DNA of 64,000 nucleotides, taken from the NCBI GenBank assembly GCA_002256935.1, contig NCGL01000011.1:24899-88898 (forward strand), given 5' to 3'. Each line of letters starts with the position of its first letter. The stretch's first letter is position 1. The position numbers and the translations under genes were made by a program. A model generated the notes under the pieces. That model was not told the DNA's origin. It worked only from the letters and a program-made list of their open reading frames with translations, and searched no databases. Source of the DNA: Bdellovibrio sp. 28-41-41 (GTDB lineage: Bacteria; Bdellovibrionota; Bdellovibrionia; Bdellovibrionales; Bdellovibrionaceae). Positions 44,064 through 53,340 of the stretch are shown one piece after another.

Positions 44064-45773
44064 TCACGTTCTCATTGAGCTAGATGCTTGGTTGATTTCA
44101 GGTTTCTTAATTAGGTCATTTGTCTCACTGGGATTCGCTATTTTATCACTCGCAATTTTTTGTGCCTCGCAGAGCAACATTTGAAGGTGTTCAGGACCCA
44201 CAAAGCTTTCGGCGTATATTTTATATATATCTTCTGTACCAGAGGGACGCATTGCAACCCATCCATTTTTTGATTCAATCTGGATTCCTTCAATAGACTC
44301 ACTATTTCCATCTGCAATTGTTCGAACACTTTCGATTTTGTCCCGTGCAATCTCCTTGAGGACCACATCTTTGTCCGTGAGATGATTTAATTTATCTCGC
44401 TGTTTTTTTGTTGCTGGCACTTCAATGCGGGAATAATAGGGTTTACCCAATGATTGAGTGAGCTCGTCATATATTTCAGAAGGGTCCTTCCCAAGTTTTG
44501 CGGTCATTTCAGCAGAAAGAAGAGCAGGAACGAAAGCATCTTTGTCCGTGGTCCAAACGGTGCCATCTTTTCGCAGAAAGGTTGCGCCCGCACTTTCTTC
44601 CCCTGCAAAACCAAGATTCTCCTTTAAAAGCTCCTGAACAAACCATTTAAAACCAACAGGCATTTCAAATATTTTCCTATCAAGGTGAGCCGCAACTCGC
44701 TCGATGATTTTGGTGCTGACAATGGTTTTTCCGATTTTGAGATCTTTTTTCCAAAGTGAACGGTGTTGAAAAAGGTAAAAGCACATTGTTGCAAGGTAAT
44801 CATTTGCCGGCATCAGTCCTTTACCCTTGGTGACAATTCCATGCCGATCATGATCGGTATCACATGCGAAAGAAATATCAAAATTTTGACTTTTTTTAAT
44901 TAGGGACTGCATGGCGAATTTTGACGATGGATCCATTCGAATCTGCCCGTCCCAGTCCCGGGTCATAAATGCAAATTGAGGGTCCACTTGAGTATTTAAT
45001 ACGCTTAAATTTATTTTGTAAATGTCAGCAATAGGTTCCCAGTAGTGAACACCCGCTCCACCTAAGGGGTCCACGGCGATTTTTATTTTTGAATCCCGAA
45101 TGACGTCCATATCAATGATATTTTTAAGATCTTCGACATAGGACCTAAGAAAATTTTGATGAGTCGTTGTTTCTGCTATCAACGCAATTTCAAAGGGAAC
45201 TTGTCGAACACTATTTAACTTGTCCTTTAGTATTCCATTGGCTTGAATTTGAATCCAATCAGTCACTTTTTTTTCAGCTGGGCCGCCGTGAATGGGATTA
45301 TATTTAAAACCCCCTTCTCGCGGTGGGTTATGCGACGGAGTAATTATAATCCCGTCAGCGAATCCTTCCTTACGGTTTTTGTTATGACAAAGAATTGCAT
45401 GTGAAATAGCCGGCGTTGGAGTAAACTCTTGATCTTGAGCAACTATGACTTGGACGTAATTTGCTGCAAGAACCTCTAGTGCCGACTGAAAGGCTGGTAG
45501 TGAAAGTGCATGCGTATCGAATCCAAGAAACAACGGCCCCTTGATATCATTTAGTTTCCGATAAAGACAAATAGCCTGAGTTATCGCTAAAATATGATTC
45601 TCATTAAATGAATTATTAAAGGAACAACCACGATGCCCTGAAGTTCCAAATGATACTTGCTGAGCTTCAATATAGGGATCAGGCTTATTTTTTTCATAAG
45701 CAAGTAGGAGGGCTTCAACATCAATTAGATCGGAACGGCCAGGGAGTTGACCAGCGAAAGGACTAATATTCAT
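44064..45773 (-). CDS. pgm: phosphoglucomutase (alpha-D-glucose)
   Basis: A 569-residue enzyme interconverting glucose-1- and glucose-6-phosphate. It has the FGTSGHRG start motif, the active-site serine loop ITPSHNPPREGGFKYNP, the Mg-binding ACDTDHDRHGIVT and the sugar-phosphate loop MRPSGTEDIYKIYAES. Length fits the E. coli-type enzyme. It is convergent to the glycoamylase gene, from which it is separated by 246 nt without recognisable features. A good family assignment. Confidence 0.95.
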   Translation of the reverse strand: MNISPFAGQLPGRSDLIDVEALLLAYEKNKPDPYIEAQQVSFGTSGHRGCSFNNSFNENHILAITQAICLYRKLNDIKGPLFLGFDTHALSLPAFQSALEVLAANYVQVIVAQDQEFTPTPAISHAILCHNKNRKEGFADGIIITPSHNPPREGGFKYNPIHGGPAEKKVTDWIQIQANGILKDKLNSVRQVPFEIALIAETTTHQNFLRSYVEDLKNIIDMDVIRDSKIKIAVDPLGGAGVHYWEPIADIYKINLSVLNTQVDPQFAFMTRDWDGQIRMDPSSKFAMQSLIKKSQNFDISFACDTDHDRHGIVTKGKGLMPANDYLATMCFYLFQHRSLWKKDLKIGKTIVSTKIIERVAAHLDRKIFEMPVGFKWFVQELLKENLGFAGEESAGATFLRKDGTVWTTDKDAFVPALLSAEMTAKLGKDPSEIYDELTQSLGKPYYSRIEVPATKKQRDKLNHLTDKDVVLKEIARDKIESVRTIADGNSESIEGIQIESKNGWVAMRPSGTEDIYKIYAESFVGPEHLQMLLCEAQKIASDKIANPSETNDLIKKPEINQASSSMRT

Positions 45774-45978
45774 AATTCTTCACAGATGATATTTTTGTAT
45801 CACTCCCATAATAAAGAAACACGGTGACCTGTCTATAGAGACGTTGAACAGTTAACATTGCAAAGTTCTAGCCTTATACCGGGGTACTTGGGCGATTTGA
45901 GAGACCATACAAAATAATTAGGTCCATTATTCTCTCTATAATGGGTTCTTTTACCCCGTAGTGATTCAAGGGTAGTCT

Positions 45979-46044
45979 ATGAAATATTTTGAACAAGGGT
46001 TTGCCATGGGCATTTTATTGCAGGTTAAAACGTTTAGAACATGA
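45979..46044 (+). CDS. possible 21-aa leader peptide upstream of the EamA gene
   Basis: An ATG with AAGGG 6 nt upstream opens a 21-codon frame (MKYFEQGFAMGILLQVKTF..) whose TGA overlaps the ATG of the EamA gene (46041). The EamA gene has no clear RBS, so translational coupling through this short frame is plausible. A TATAAT lies at about 45939. Coding status is uncertain. Confidence 0.35.
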   Translation: MKYFEQGFAMGILLQVKTFRT

Positions 46045-46979
46045 TTAAAGATAATATCCCGAGAGATCATATAACTATCGAAGATGGCCTGAAAATGGTC
46101 TTCGTCGCATTTCTGTGGGCACTTTGCTTTCCACTTATCAAACTCGGTCTTCAAAGCGGTACGCCGCCAATTCTCTTTGGAGCCCTACGTGCTTTGCTCG
46201 CTGCTTTAGGCCTTTCTATATTGGCTCGAGTTCGAAAAGAGTCTTTTTCCCACGTCAAAGAGCATTGGCTTTTACTTCTCGTGGTAGGGGTGACAACATT
46301 CTTTGGATTTGCAGGAATGTTTCTTGGAGGCTCCAGCATCAACCCTGGGCTTGCTACAGTCATAGGTAACAGTAATCCAATAATGGCATCAGCTCTAGCT
46401 GCGATATTTCTTTCGGAATCTCTTACACGATCTAAGATTAGTGGGCTCATCCTCGGATTTGCAGGAGTGATGCTTGTTTCTGTTCCGGCATTTTCTGGTG
46501 ATACAAACTTAAGTATAGCGGGTATTGGTTTCGTATTGTTCGGTGCCCTAAGCTCTGGAGCTGGAAGTGTATTGCTTAAAAAAGTTTCAAATTCAAATTT
46601 TCCGACGCTTACGCTAGTCGCCCAATTTACATTCGCCACTATTTTACTTTTTGCTGTTTCTTTTGTGAAAGAAGGAGTGCCTGCAATCAAATTTAATTTC
46701 AGTTTTGCCGTATCGCTGGCAGTACTTGCTCTTGGTACAACCGCACTCGCCGACGTCCTTTGGATCGATTTACTTAAAAGAAATTCGCTGACTAAGCTGA
46801 GTGTCTATATGTTTCTTACGCCCGCATTTTCTATTCTGCTGGGAATTATATTTTTTCAGGAAAAATTTGGAATTTGGGAGTCGTTGGGCATTGCCTTTAT
46901 ATTGACAGGTGTCCTGCTTGGCTTTGTTCGAAAGTCTACTAGTACGACAGTTCGTTTAACAAGCGGAGTCGACCAATGA
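46041..46979 (+). CDS. EamA/DMT-family transporter
   Basis: A 312-residue drug/metabolite exporter with ten predicted helices in two EamA repeats (FVAFLWALCFPLIKLGLQSG; FVLFGALSSGAGSVLLKK). Motifs VIGNSNPIMASALAAIFLSE and TPAFSILLGIIFFQEK with glycine-rich helices match EamA. The substrate cannot be inferred. Its stop overlaps the next gene (ATGA). Confidence 0.88.
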   Translation: MIKDNIPRDHITIEDGLKMVFVAFLWALCFPLIKLGLQSGTPPILFGALRALLAALGLSILARVRKESFSHVKEHWLLLLVVGVTTFFGFAGMFLGGSSINPGLATVIGNSNPIMASALAAIFLSESLTRSKISGLILGFAGVMLVSVPAFSGDTNLSIAGIGFVLFGALSSGAGSVLLKKVSNSNFPTLTLVAQFTFATILLFAVSFVKEGVPAIKFNFSFAVSLAVLALGTTALADVLWIDLLKRNSLTKLSVYMFLTPAFSILLGIIFFQEKFGIWESLGIAFILTGVLLGFVRKSTSTTVRLTSGVDQ

Positions 46980-47803
46980 AATCGGATCACTACGTTTGGT
47001 TTATTTGGGCCTCTTCATTTTTGATACCATGGCTCATCTTATTCATGAGTCTTCCAAGTTTCCGATGGCAGATTTTGAAAGTAAGTTTGTTGACTGCTCC
47101 TTTTGGACTGACCGAACCGCTTTTTGTTCCGGCTTATTGGAATCCCCCAAGTTTATTCGATCTAGCACAAAAAACAGGTTTCGATATAGAAAGTATTATT
47201 CTTTCATTTGCACTCGGAGGTATAGGTGCAGCCCTTTACAACGCGGTCACTCGCCCTGGCTTTCATTCCATTTCAAAGAATGTGATCCGGCTTCCGGCAC
47301 ATAGACTTCATAGAACTGTGCTCTTCTTGCCATTTGTTGTTTTCATCGTAGCTCAATTTTTTCCCTGGAATCCCATCTATGCCGGGATTTTGGCGCTGTT
47401 TAGTGGCGCGTTAGGCACTATTATTTGCAGACCCGATCTCTTAAGAAAAACCATCCTGGGCAGCCTCATCTTTCTTACGCTCTATTGCATCTTTTTAATT
47501 GGCCTGGAAATCTTATCTCCCCGATACATAGAAAAATATTGGAATTGGAAAGCAATTTCAGGAATCAGAATTTCAAAATTTCCCATTGAAGAATTTCTCT
47601 TTGCGACCTCGTTTGGAATGTATTGGTCAAGTGTTTATGAGCATCTTGCTTGGATGGAACCAATCTTCATCAAAAAAAAACAGCAAGTAAGCCCCAGCGA
47701 TTCCAATGAGTCACTTAAGTTCAAGCTTTGTGCAGATATGCCCCGCTTACCTTTCCATATCAACTCCAAATCAACCATAGACTCTGTCCACGGGGCTCCT
47801 TGA
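46976..47803 (+). CDS. lycopene-cyclase-domain-like membrane protein
   Basis: A 275-residue protein with about seven helices. PFGLTEPLFVPAYWNPPSLF near residue 45 and SKFPIEEFLFATSFGMYWSS near residue 205 resemble the lycopene cyclase (CarR/CrtY-type) domains, with the P-I-E-E motif. No carotenoid genes are nearby, so the substrate is unknown. The ATG overlaps the EamA stop. Confidence 0.65.
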   Translation: MKSDHYVWFIWASSFLIPWLILFMSLPSFRWQILKVSLLTAPFGLTEPLFVPAYWNPPSLFDLAQKTGFDIESIILSFALGGIGAALYNAVTRPGFHSISKNVIRLPAHRLHRTVLFLPFVVFIVAQFFPWNPIYAGILALFSGALGTIICRPDLLRKTILGSLIFLTLYCIFLIGLEILSPRYIEKYWNWKAISGIRISKFPIEEFLFATSFGMYWSSVYEHLAWMEPIFIKKKQQVSPSDSNESLKFKLCADMPRLPFHINSKSTIDSVHGAP

Positions 47804-47847
47804 TTGCAGCACTTGAAAAAGTTAACAATCTTTTTCAGGAGGAATTT

Positions 47848-48453
47848 ATGGATATGTACGCACCGTTTTGGGGAATGCACATTTTTTGGTGGGCTTTTTG
47901 GATTTTTGCAATGGTTGGGGTGTTTGGTTACAACGTGCCTGAACGTGCACGAGTAAACAGTCTTGATCCTCATATTATATTAAGACGTCGACTTGCTAAG
48001 GGCGAAATTACTGAAGATCAATATAATAAAACAATCGCACAGTTCCGCAGTGACGATGACTTAGTTCGAAGAGATGAGACCTCTCAACGTGCCCACATCG
48101 CCGTGCCTGGCCATCCCGTTGTAGATGGATTGAGTTTCAGTGCGACATGGGCTGTGTTGTATTCAATTTGCGCGCTTCTATATGTAGTTGCGCCGGAGGC
48201 AATCTTGACTGCCACAAGTAAACTCTTTCACGGAATGAGTTTCACACAAATGGCCCAAACGGGCACGGGATTTAGCTTTGGAGACTTCTTAGCCGTTTTA
48301 ACAATCGGAGCAGTTTATACTTTTGTGGCGGGGGTAAGTTGGTCATTTGTTCATTCTTTCTTCCTTCGTAGTGCTGGTGAAAAAAAGTTGGTTAATCTTG
48401 AAAAGCGAACGATTCAAAAATCTCAGCTGAAACCTCAAACTCAATCAAGATAG
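47848..48453 (+). CDS. SHOCT-like plus DUF5676-like membrane protein
   Basis: A 201-residue protein with a strong AGGAGG before ATG 47848; in-frame upstream codons are not needed. The N-terminal hydrophobic helix (WGMHIFWWAFWIFAMVGVFG) is followed by a SHOCT-like short helix pair (LRRRLAKGEITEDQYNKTI), then a two-TM domain (SATWAVLYSICALLYVVAPE, FGDFLAVLTIGAVYTFVAGV) that looks like DUF5676. The combination is not one I recognise. It may oligomerise at the membrane. Confidence 0.65.
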   Translation: MDMYAPFWGMHIFWWAFWIFAMVGVFGYNVPERARVNSLDPHIILRRRLAKGEITEDQYNKTIAQFRSDDDLVRRDETSQRAHIAVPGHPVVDGLSFSATWAVLYSICALLYVVAPEAILTATSKLFHGMSFTQMAQTGTGFSFGDFLAVLTIGAVYTFVAGVSWSFVHSFFLRSAGEKKLVNLEKRTIQKSQLKPQTQSR

Positions 48454-48476
48454 CAAAATAACAAAGGAAAACTACT

Positions 48477-48758
48477 ATGACAACAAATATGGAACATCAA
48501 GGACATGAGCCTTCGGATGGCGACGTAAAAATCTGCGAGGAATGTATTGAAGTGATGAAAGCCTCTGCAGAAAAATGCAGATCTTTGATAGAACGGTCTA
48601 GCTCATCTATGTGTAAAGGCGGTCTCTCAACATCAGCTTATGTTTGTGAGGGAATTGTAAAAAGCATGGAGAAATGTATTGAGGCCATGACAAAAAATCA
48701 AGGCGATCAAGTCGCCTACAAAAAATCTTCCAAAGAAGAGTCCAAGTCGTTGATGTAA
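48477..48758 (+). CDS. small Cys-rich helical protein
   Basis: A 93-residue soluble protein with Cys in ICEECIEVMKASAEKCRSL, MCKGG, YVCEG and EKCIEAM. Spacing on amphipathic helices recalls copper-storage (Csp/DUF326) proteins but is too sparse to be sure. AAAGGAAAA precedes the ATG. It follows the SHOCT/DUF5676 gene by 23 nt. Confidence 0.55.
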   Translation: MTTNMEHQGHEPSDGDVKICEECIEVMKASAEKCRSLIERSSSSMCKGGLSTSAYVCEGIVKSMEKCIEAMTKNQGDQVAYKKSSKEESKSLM

Positions 48759-48773
48759 TTTGAAGGAATTCAT

Positions 48774-48807
48774 AATTGACCTAATGTCGAAAGACGTTAG
48801 GTCAATT
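48774..48807 (+). terminator. long hairpin with GAAA loop, terminator-like
   Basis: A near-perfect 15-bp inverted repeat (AATTGACCTAATGTC / GACGTTAGGTCAATT, one T-G pair) with a GAAA tetraloop, placed 16 nt after the Cys-rich gene. The following run is TTTAAACC, short of a classical T-tract, so it may also act as an RNA-stability element. A smaller palindrome CCTCTTGCAAGAGG lies at 48826-48839. Confidence 0.55.
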
Positions 48808-48959
48808 TAAACCTGGGGTGTTTCTCCTCTTGCAAGAGGTTTGAAATTTTCCACGTCAACAGCAGCTATTTTGGAACGGTGGCTTCGTTACATTAGCAGA
48901 ACAGTGCAAAGCAGCCAGCTAAATCCTGAAGCAAGATAGAAAATGAAAGGAATAAAGCC

Positions 48960-49520
48960 ATGACGTTAAATAAAATACTAGTACATTCAATGACTTTTTT
49001 ATTGTTGGTTTGTTCAACATCTATAGGGCATGAAAAGAAATGGCCTGAGCGCAGGTTAAGACAAGCCTGGCCTCAAGCTCAGAGCTTTACTTCTAAACAG
49101 GTGAGTTTGACGTCTTCACAAATATCGGAACTTAAATCTGAAGGGGTCCAAATTGACTCTAAAGATCGAAGTCCAATATTTTATTTCGCGCAATCTAAAG
49201 TCACCTCAGGAGGCAAGCCACAAACTCTGGGACTGATTCTTTTTATTGATTCTTATGGAGCTAATGGTCCAATGGAAATAACTGTAGGGTTAAGCTCCGA
49301 TGGACTAGTTCAAAAAATTGATATCTGGGAACATACTGAAAACTCTTCTGTAACTAAAGAGGCCTATTTAAAGCAATTCATCGGTAAAAGCTCAAAAGAC
49401 CCTATGTTAGTTAACAAGGACTATCAGCCAGTATCGGAGGCGCCAAAAGCTTCTGAATCCATCGCCCTGGCTGTCCAGAAGGCATTGAAAATTTCAAATG
49501 TAGCATTTAAAAAAAACTAG
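48960..49520 (+). CDS. exported FMN-binding-domain-like protein
   Basis: A 186-residue exported protein. The core FYFAQSKVTSGGKPQTLGLI, GLSSDGLVQKIDIWEHTENS, YLKQFIGKSSKDPM and SIALAVQKAL resemble the FMN-binding domain of RnfG/NqrC-type proteins (order of strands and QF-x-GK motif), but the usual SGAT flavin-attachment motif is not seen, so flavin linkage is doubtful. AAAGGAATAAAGCC precedes the ATG. First gene of the 48960-53889 cluster. Confidence 0.6.
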   Translation: MTLNKILVHSMTFLLLVCSTSIGHEKKWPERRLRQAWPQAQSFTSKQVSLTSSQISELKSEGVQIDSKDRSPIFYFAQSKVTSGGKPQTLGLILFIDSYGANGPMEITVGLSSDGLVQKIDIWEHTENSSVTKEAYLKQFIGKSSKDPMLVNKDYQPVSEAPKASESIALAVQKALKISNVAFKKN

Positions 49521-49529
49521 GATCCAACT

Positions 49530-50375
49530 ATGTTGAACATAAAAGTAAATCTTAGATCGTTATTAATAATCGCTTTTTCTATTTTTACTTATTACTCTAG
49601 CTCATCGGCACTCCCTTCCTATAAACGACTCTGGGAAGTAAAGTATGGTTATACGACGTCCTGCACTTTATGCCACAGCAAAGGGGGTGGCTCTCAGGTC
49701 AACTCCTATGGTCAAGACTTTCAGAGATTCGGCATGACACCAAGTGCTTTTGTAAGCATCGAGAAGAGGGACTCAGACAAAGACTCATTTACAAATATCG
49801 AGGAAATACTTGCTAAGTCCAATCCTGGTGATTTTGCTTCTAATCCTCAAAAAACAACGGATTGGCTTAGTCGTATAGAAGAATCGATGTTGCCTCTCAA
49901 TGAACTTAAAAAAATATTTCCAGATATTAATAAATTTTCAGCTCTTGAGGGAACTCTTTTTCCAGAACAAGGGAAAATAATAGAAAAAGACTTAAATAAA
50001 AAATTAACGGAAGTTGATTCCGTTCCGACTTTCTACTTTGCAATCAAAGATCAGAATGGAAAACCCCTCCGTACGGGAGTCGCCCTTTTTTCATCTCCAA
50101 ATAAGAATCCCGAAAAATTAATTGTGGGAATCGGTGTCGATTTATCGGGAAAAATTAGAAATATAGTTTTGATCAAAAACAAGCTAAGCAAAACTCTGGC
50201 AGAACAAACATTTTTAAATCAATTTAAAGAAAAAACATACGAATCGGCACTACAGATTAATAAAGATATTCAGCCGGCGGCGGGAAATCTAATCGTAGAG
50301 TCCGATCAAGTCGTAGAGGCTGTTAAAAAATCGTTGTTAATCATACGTGCTGTTTTTAGCAAAGAAAAAAATTAA
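49530..50375 (+). CDS. CxxCH cytochrome fused to FMN-binding-like domain
   Basis: A 281-residue exported protein. After the signal peptide comes VKYGYTTSCTLCHSKGGGSQ, a c-type heme motif, then an EF-hand-like segment (KRDSDKDSFTNIEEI) and a C-terminal domain related to the previous gene (FYFAIKDQNGKP, GVDLSGKIRNIVLIKNK, FLNQFKEKTYESAL). A heme-plus-flavin-domain fusion suggests electron transfer in the periplasm. The SGAT motif is again lacking. 9 nt after the preceding gene. Confidence 0.7.
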   Translation: MLNIKVNLRSLLIIAFSIFTYYSSSSALPSYKRLWEVKYGYTTSCTLCHSKGGGSQVNSYGQDFQRFGMTPSAFVSIEKRDSDKDSFTNIEEILAKSNPGDFASNPQKTTDWLSRIEESMLPLNELKKIFPDINKFSALEGTLFPEQGKIIEKDLNKKLTEVDSVPTFYFAIKDQNGKPLRTGVALFSSPNKNPEKLIVGIGVDLSGKIRNIVLIKNKLSKTLAEQTFLNQFKEKTYESALQINKDIQPAAGNLIVESDQVVEAVKKSLLIIRAVFSKEKN

Positions 50376-50393
50376 AAAATGGAGAAACTTTTT

Positions 50394-51167
50394 ATGACTA
50401 CGCCAATATTGAAGAAAGTTGCTTTGATGGTTCTTGCTTTGTTAGTATGCTCCGAAGCGCAAACCCATGAAACTAACTCTGAAGCCGATACCAAGCCCAA
50501 CCATGCAGGGAATCCAGAAGCTAAGTCCGCTTCAAACGACCATCATGCATTTGTTCATCCTTTTGTTGCTCATATGGGAATGCCCGATGAGCCAGGCGAA
50601 GTAAGCCTACGGCTGATGTCAATACAGGAGCGCAATACAGGTGCGACCACTGGCGGTTATGGCTTTCATCTAGAAGCAGGAGTCATTGATAGTTTAGGGC
50701 TTCACCTTCGCAATGATAACGTGGCCACTCACAACCGGACAGAGATGATGCTGCAATATGCGGTTTTAAAATCGGAATCTGGGCAGAATGGTTTGTCTCT
50801 TATCGGCGAAGTAGAATTTCCCACAGGGGCTACAACCGACAATCAAAGTAAGGGGCTTTTTGGAGTTTCATTTGCCTACTCATTGTCTAGCGTACTCAAT
50901 GTTGACTCTGTCGTACACTACAGCCCCGATGAAAAAATGGTAGAATGGGAGATTGGTTTTGTAAGCCGTTTAACAGAAAACATATTTCCGGTGGTGGAAT
51001 TCAGAGGAGAATCATCCAAAGATATGTCCATAACTAACTCTCTTTTTGCTTGGAAGTTTAAATTACCAAATAACAATTCAATTGGCATTGGATACCAAAT
51101 TCCAACAACTGCCAAGCGTGACTATGATAGCCAGCTGATACTACAAGCCGAGTTTAATTTCAACTGA
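50394..51167 (+). CDS. outer-membrane protein with His-rich N-terminus
   Basis: A 257-residue exported protein; ATG 50394 follows GGAGAAAC. After the signal peptide it has KPNHAGNPEAKSASNDHHAF, VHPFVAHMGMPDEPGEVSLR and then beta strands (FHLEAGVIDSLGLHLR, FGVSFAYSLSSVLNVDS, AEFNFN) suggesting an outer-membrane barrel. The HPFVAHMGMPDEPG segment with His and Met may bind metal. Function unknown. Confidence 0.55.
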   Translation: MTTPILKKVALMVLALLVCSEAQTHETNSEADTKPNHAGNPEAKSASNDHHAFVHPFVAHMGMPDEPGEVSLRLMSIQERNTGATTGGYGFHLEAGVIDSLGLHLRNDNVATHNRTEMMLQYAVLKSESGQNGLSLIGEVEFPTGATTDNQSKGLFGVSFAYSLSSVLNVDSVVHYSPDEKMVEWEIGFVSRLTENIFPVVEFRGESSKDMSITNSLFAWKFKLPNNNSIGIGYQIPTTAKRDYDSQLILQAEFNFN

Positions 51168-51191
51168 TGAGTATTGCTAACGGAGATTATA

Positions 51192-51875
51192 ATGTCATTT
51201 GTAAACTATTTTATATCTATTCAAATTTTTTTCCTCGCCGCGATTACGAGGGCCCAAGGCTTAGATTTTGGTCAGCAGGATAGTGCAGATGTTGTTTCCC
51301 CAGAATCTCTGTTTCCCTTTGCAAATATGACGCTCATTATATTTTCAATCTATTTAGTATGTGGCATTACTTTATTGGCCTATTTTCTTTTAAAAAATCG
51401 ACCCAAATGGGTGCCGCCGGTTATTCTTGAAAACTTCCCAACTAGCGCCAAGGTTGCTATTACACTGACCCTTATTGCCTATGGACTGGTTCATTTCTTT
51501 GCACTTTTAGAGGTATACCTGGTAACTAAAACCTCGTTCAAGTCCGCTTCAGAATACTTTTTTTATATGAAACTTCCAAAGCTAGCCGCGACTTCTCATG
51601 CTCATTTCTTTGGTCATGGAACTATGTATTTACTTACAAGTTTAATTTTTATTTTTTCGAAATTGAATGAATTCTGGAAAATCGCATTTATTTGCCTCGC
51701 ATTGTCAGCAGGACTTTTAGATGTCCCCTCTTGGTGGGCCATAAAGTACGGCGGCGGAGGGTACGAGCTATTCTCTTCTTTTGCTGGTGCCATGTCCGTC
51801 TTGGGTTGGGGCTATATGGCTATTCGTATTCTTTACGAAATTTGGTGGAGCGAATTATTTAGGAGAAACGCATGA
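51192..51875 (+). CDS. integral membrane protein with HAHxxGHG motif
   Basis: A 227-residue protein with about five to six helices. ATG 51192 follows GGAGATTATA; a TTG 18 nt earlier is the alternative. SHAHFFGHGTMYLLTSLIF in a helix places His residues near the membrane, suitable for metal or heme ligation. No family recognised. It precedes the porin gene with an ATGA overlap. Possible quinone- or heme-linked function is speculation. Confidence 0.5.
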   Translation: MSFVNYFISIQIFFLAAITRAQGLDFGQQDSADVVSPESLFPFANMTLIIFSIYLVCGITLLAYFLLKNRPKWVPPVILENFPTSAKVAITLTLIAYGLVHFFALLEVYLVTKTSFKSASEYFFYMKLPKLAATSHAHFFGHGTMYLLTSLIFIFSKLNEFWKIAFICLALSAGLLDVPSWWAIKYGGGGYELFSSFAGAMSVLGWGYMAIRILYEIWWSELFRRNA

Positions 51876-53044
51876 AAAGGCTTTATGTTTTAATAATAAT
51901 TTTGTTTGGAACCTGTTTATCTAATTTCACCCTTGCTCAAGAGTTTGATTTTAGTAGCCCCAATCTGGACAAGCAGTCGGATAAAAAAAGCAAAGATGAT
52001 ATTCCTTTGGGTTCCTTTGGCGCGTTGAATTTGGGGATCTTGTTCGATGTGCGCTATATGACTGTTGGGACTAACGCTCCAGGCACTGTTGTTCATGTTA
52101 ACGAATTAAATATCACAGGCAATATCGGAGATAATATTTCCATATTAGCCGAACAGCTACTTCCTACCTCAATTCTATCGGGAATTGAGGACCAAGTTGG
52201 CGATGATCACGGTTTTGTATATGCCATTTTTGCAAATATTCCTGCTTTACCCGCAGGTACCGCATTTAAAATAGGGCGCTTCCGTTTTAAATGGGGGATC
52301 GATGCTGTTCTGGATGCCCCAGCAAATCCTATCTATCCGCTAACTCGAAAAAATATTGGGTTCATTACCGATCGAGGTTTAGAGCTAGCTGGTTTTTTTG
52401 GGGATCTCGATTATACTTTGGGTATTGCAGATGGACCTCAATTCATCGAACAAGAAGTCATGGACGTATCAAATAGTCGGATTGGGGTAGTTAATAAAAG
52501 CGTGCAGAATAATTCAAATCCAGTTTTCCTAAGATTAAGTAGCAAGTTTTCTTCGTCCAAAATTGGCTTATCCTATTTTGATGGGCAAAGCTGGGCTTAT
52601 GTAAATTTCCTCGATTACATGCCGAATACCTCTAAAAGATCACGTCATCCAGGAGGTATGGCAGATCGTCAAAAACTTCTATATCGGCAGCACGGCGCAA
52701 TTGATTATTTAGTAAAATTGGGAAAGCTCGATCTTGCTCTTGAGTACTCACAAGGCGTAGACACGGATTCCAATAAGAAATATCAAACCAAAGGCTATTT
52801 TTCTAGAATTGATTACATGATTAAACCACAGAAGCTCAGCTTACAAATTCAGTATGATCAGTACAACGATGGTAGGCCGGACGTTAAAGATGAAAAGTCA
52901 TTGTCTACTGGTCTTCAAATATTCATTCACGATCAGGCCTTTATTCGGGTTGGCTATATTTACAATCACTTAGGAATTTCTTCAGAAGATAGGATTGGCA
53001 TGTTTGACGACGTTGGATTCGTACAATTTTATCTCCCTTTGTAG
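51872..53044 (+). CDS. porin-like outer-membrane protein
   Basis: A 390-residue exported barrel protein. Signal peptide (GTCLSNFTLAQEFDF), NLGILFDVRYMTVG, AGTAFKIGRFRFKWGIDAVL, NIGFITDRGLELAGFFGDLD, DYTLGIADGPQFIEQEV and a C-terminal FVQFYLPL strand match phosphate-selective-porin-like or general diffusion barrels. Coupled to the preceding gene. The substrate is unknown. Confidence 0.7.
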   Translation: MKRLYVLIIILFGTCLSNFTLAQEFDFSSPNLDKQSDKKSKDDIPLGSFGALNLGILFDVRYMTVGTNAPGTVVHVNELNITGNIGDNISILAEQLLPTSILSGIEDQVGDDHGFVYAIFANIPALPAGTAFKIGRFRFKWGIDAVLDAPANPIYPLTRKNIGFITDRGLELAGFFGDLDYTLGIADGPQFIEQEVMDVSNSRIGVVNKSVQNNSNPVFLRLSSKFSSSKIGLSYFDGQSWAYVNFLDYMPNTSKRSRHPGGMADRQKLLYRQHGAIDYLVKLGKLDLALEYSQGVDTDSNKKYQTKGYFSRIDYMIKPQKLSLQIQYDQYNDGRPDVKDEKSLSTGLQIFIHDQAFIRVGYIYNHLGISSEDRIGMFDDVGFVQFYLPL

Positions 53045-53193
53045 CAAACAATTCGTAAAGCGAGTCAGATCCCTCGCGCAACTTATCCATGGTATTTTTT
53101 TTGGCTCCATGTTTGCTTTGACATATGGGGATTATAAATAAACATCTTAATTGGGAAGATAATCCCGATAGTTGACAAAAAGGGGAGGAAATT

Positions 53194-53325
53194 ATGGATA
53201 AACAAATGGATTTTGGATCCACAGGCAAAAGCTTCAATAATCTATTTAAACAGGTGTCCGATGAAATCCAGCAATACATAAAGAACTGCAAGGAAAGCTA
53301 TAAACAAATCGTTATTAACCCTTAA
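53194..53325 (+). CDS. small helical protein (43 aa)
   Basis: A 43-residue frame with a strong AGGGGAGG before the ATG: MDKQMDFGSTGKSFNNLFKQ, then VSDEIQQYIKNCKESYKQIV. Helical, with one Cys, no membrane helix. It lies between the porin and DUF305 genes. Coding status is likely from the RBS and composition; function unknown. Confidence 0.5.
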   Translation: MDKQMDFGSTGKSFNNLFKQVSDEIQQYIKNCKESYKQIVINP

Positions 53326-53340
53326 ATCAAAGGAAATTTT

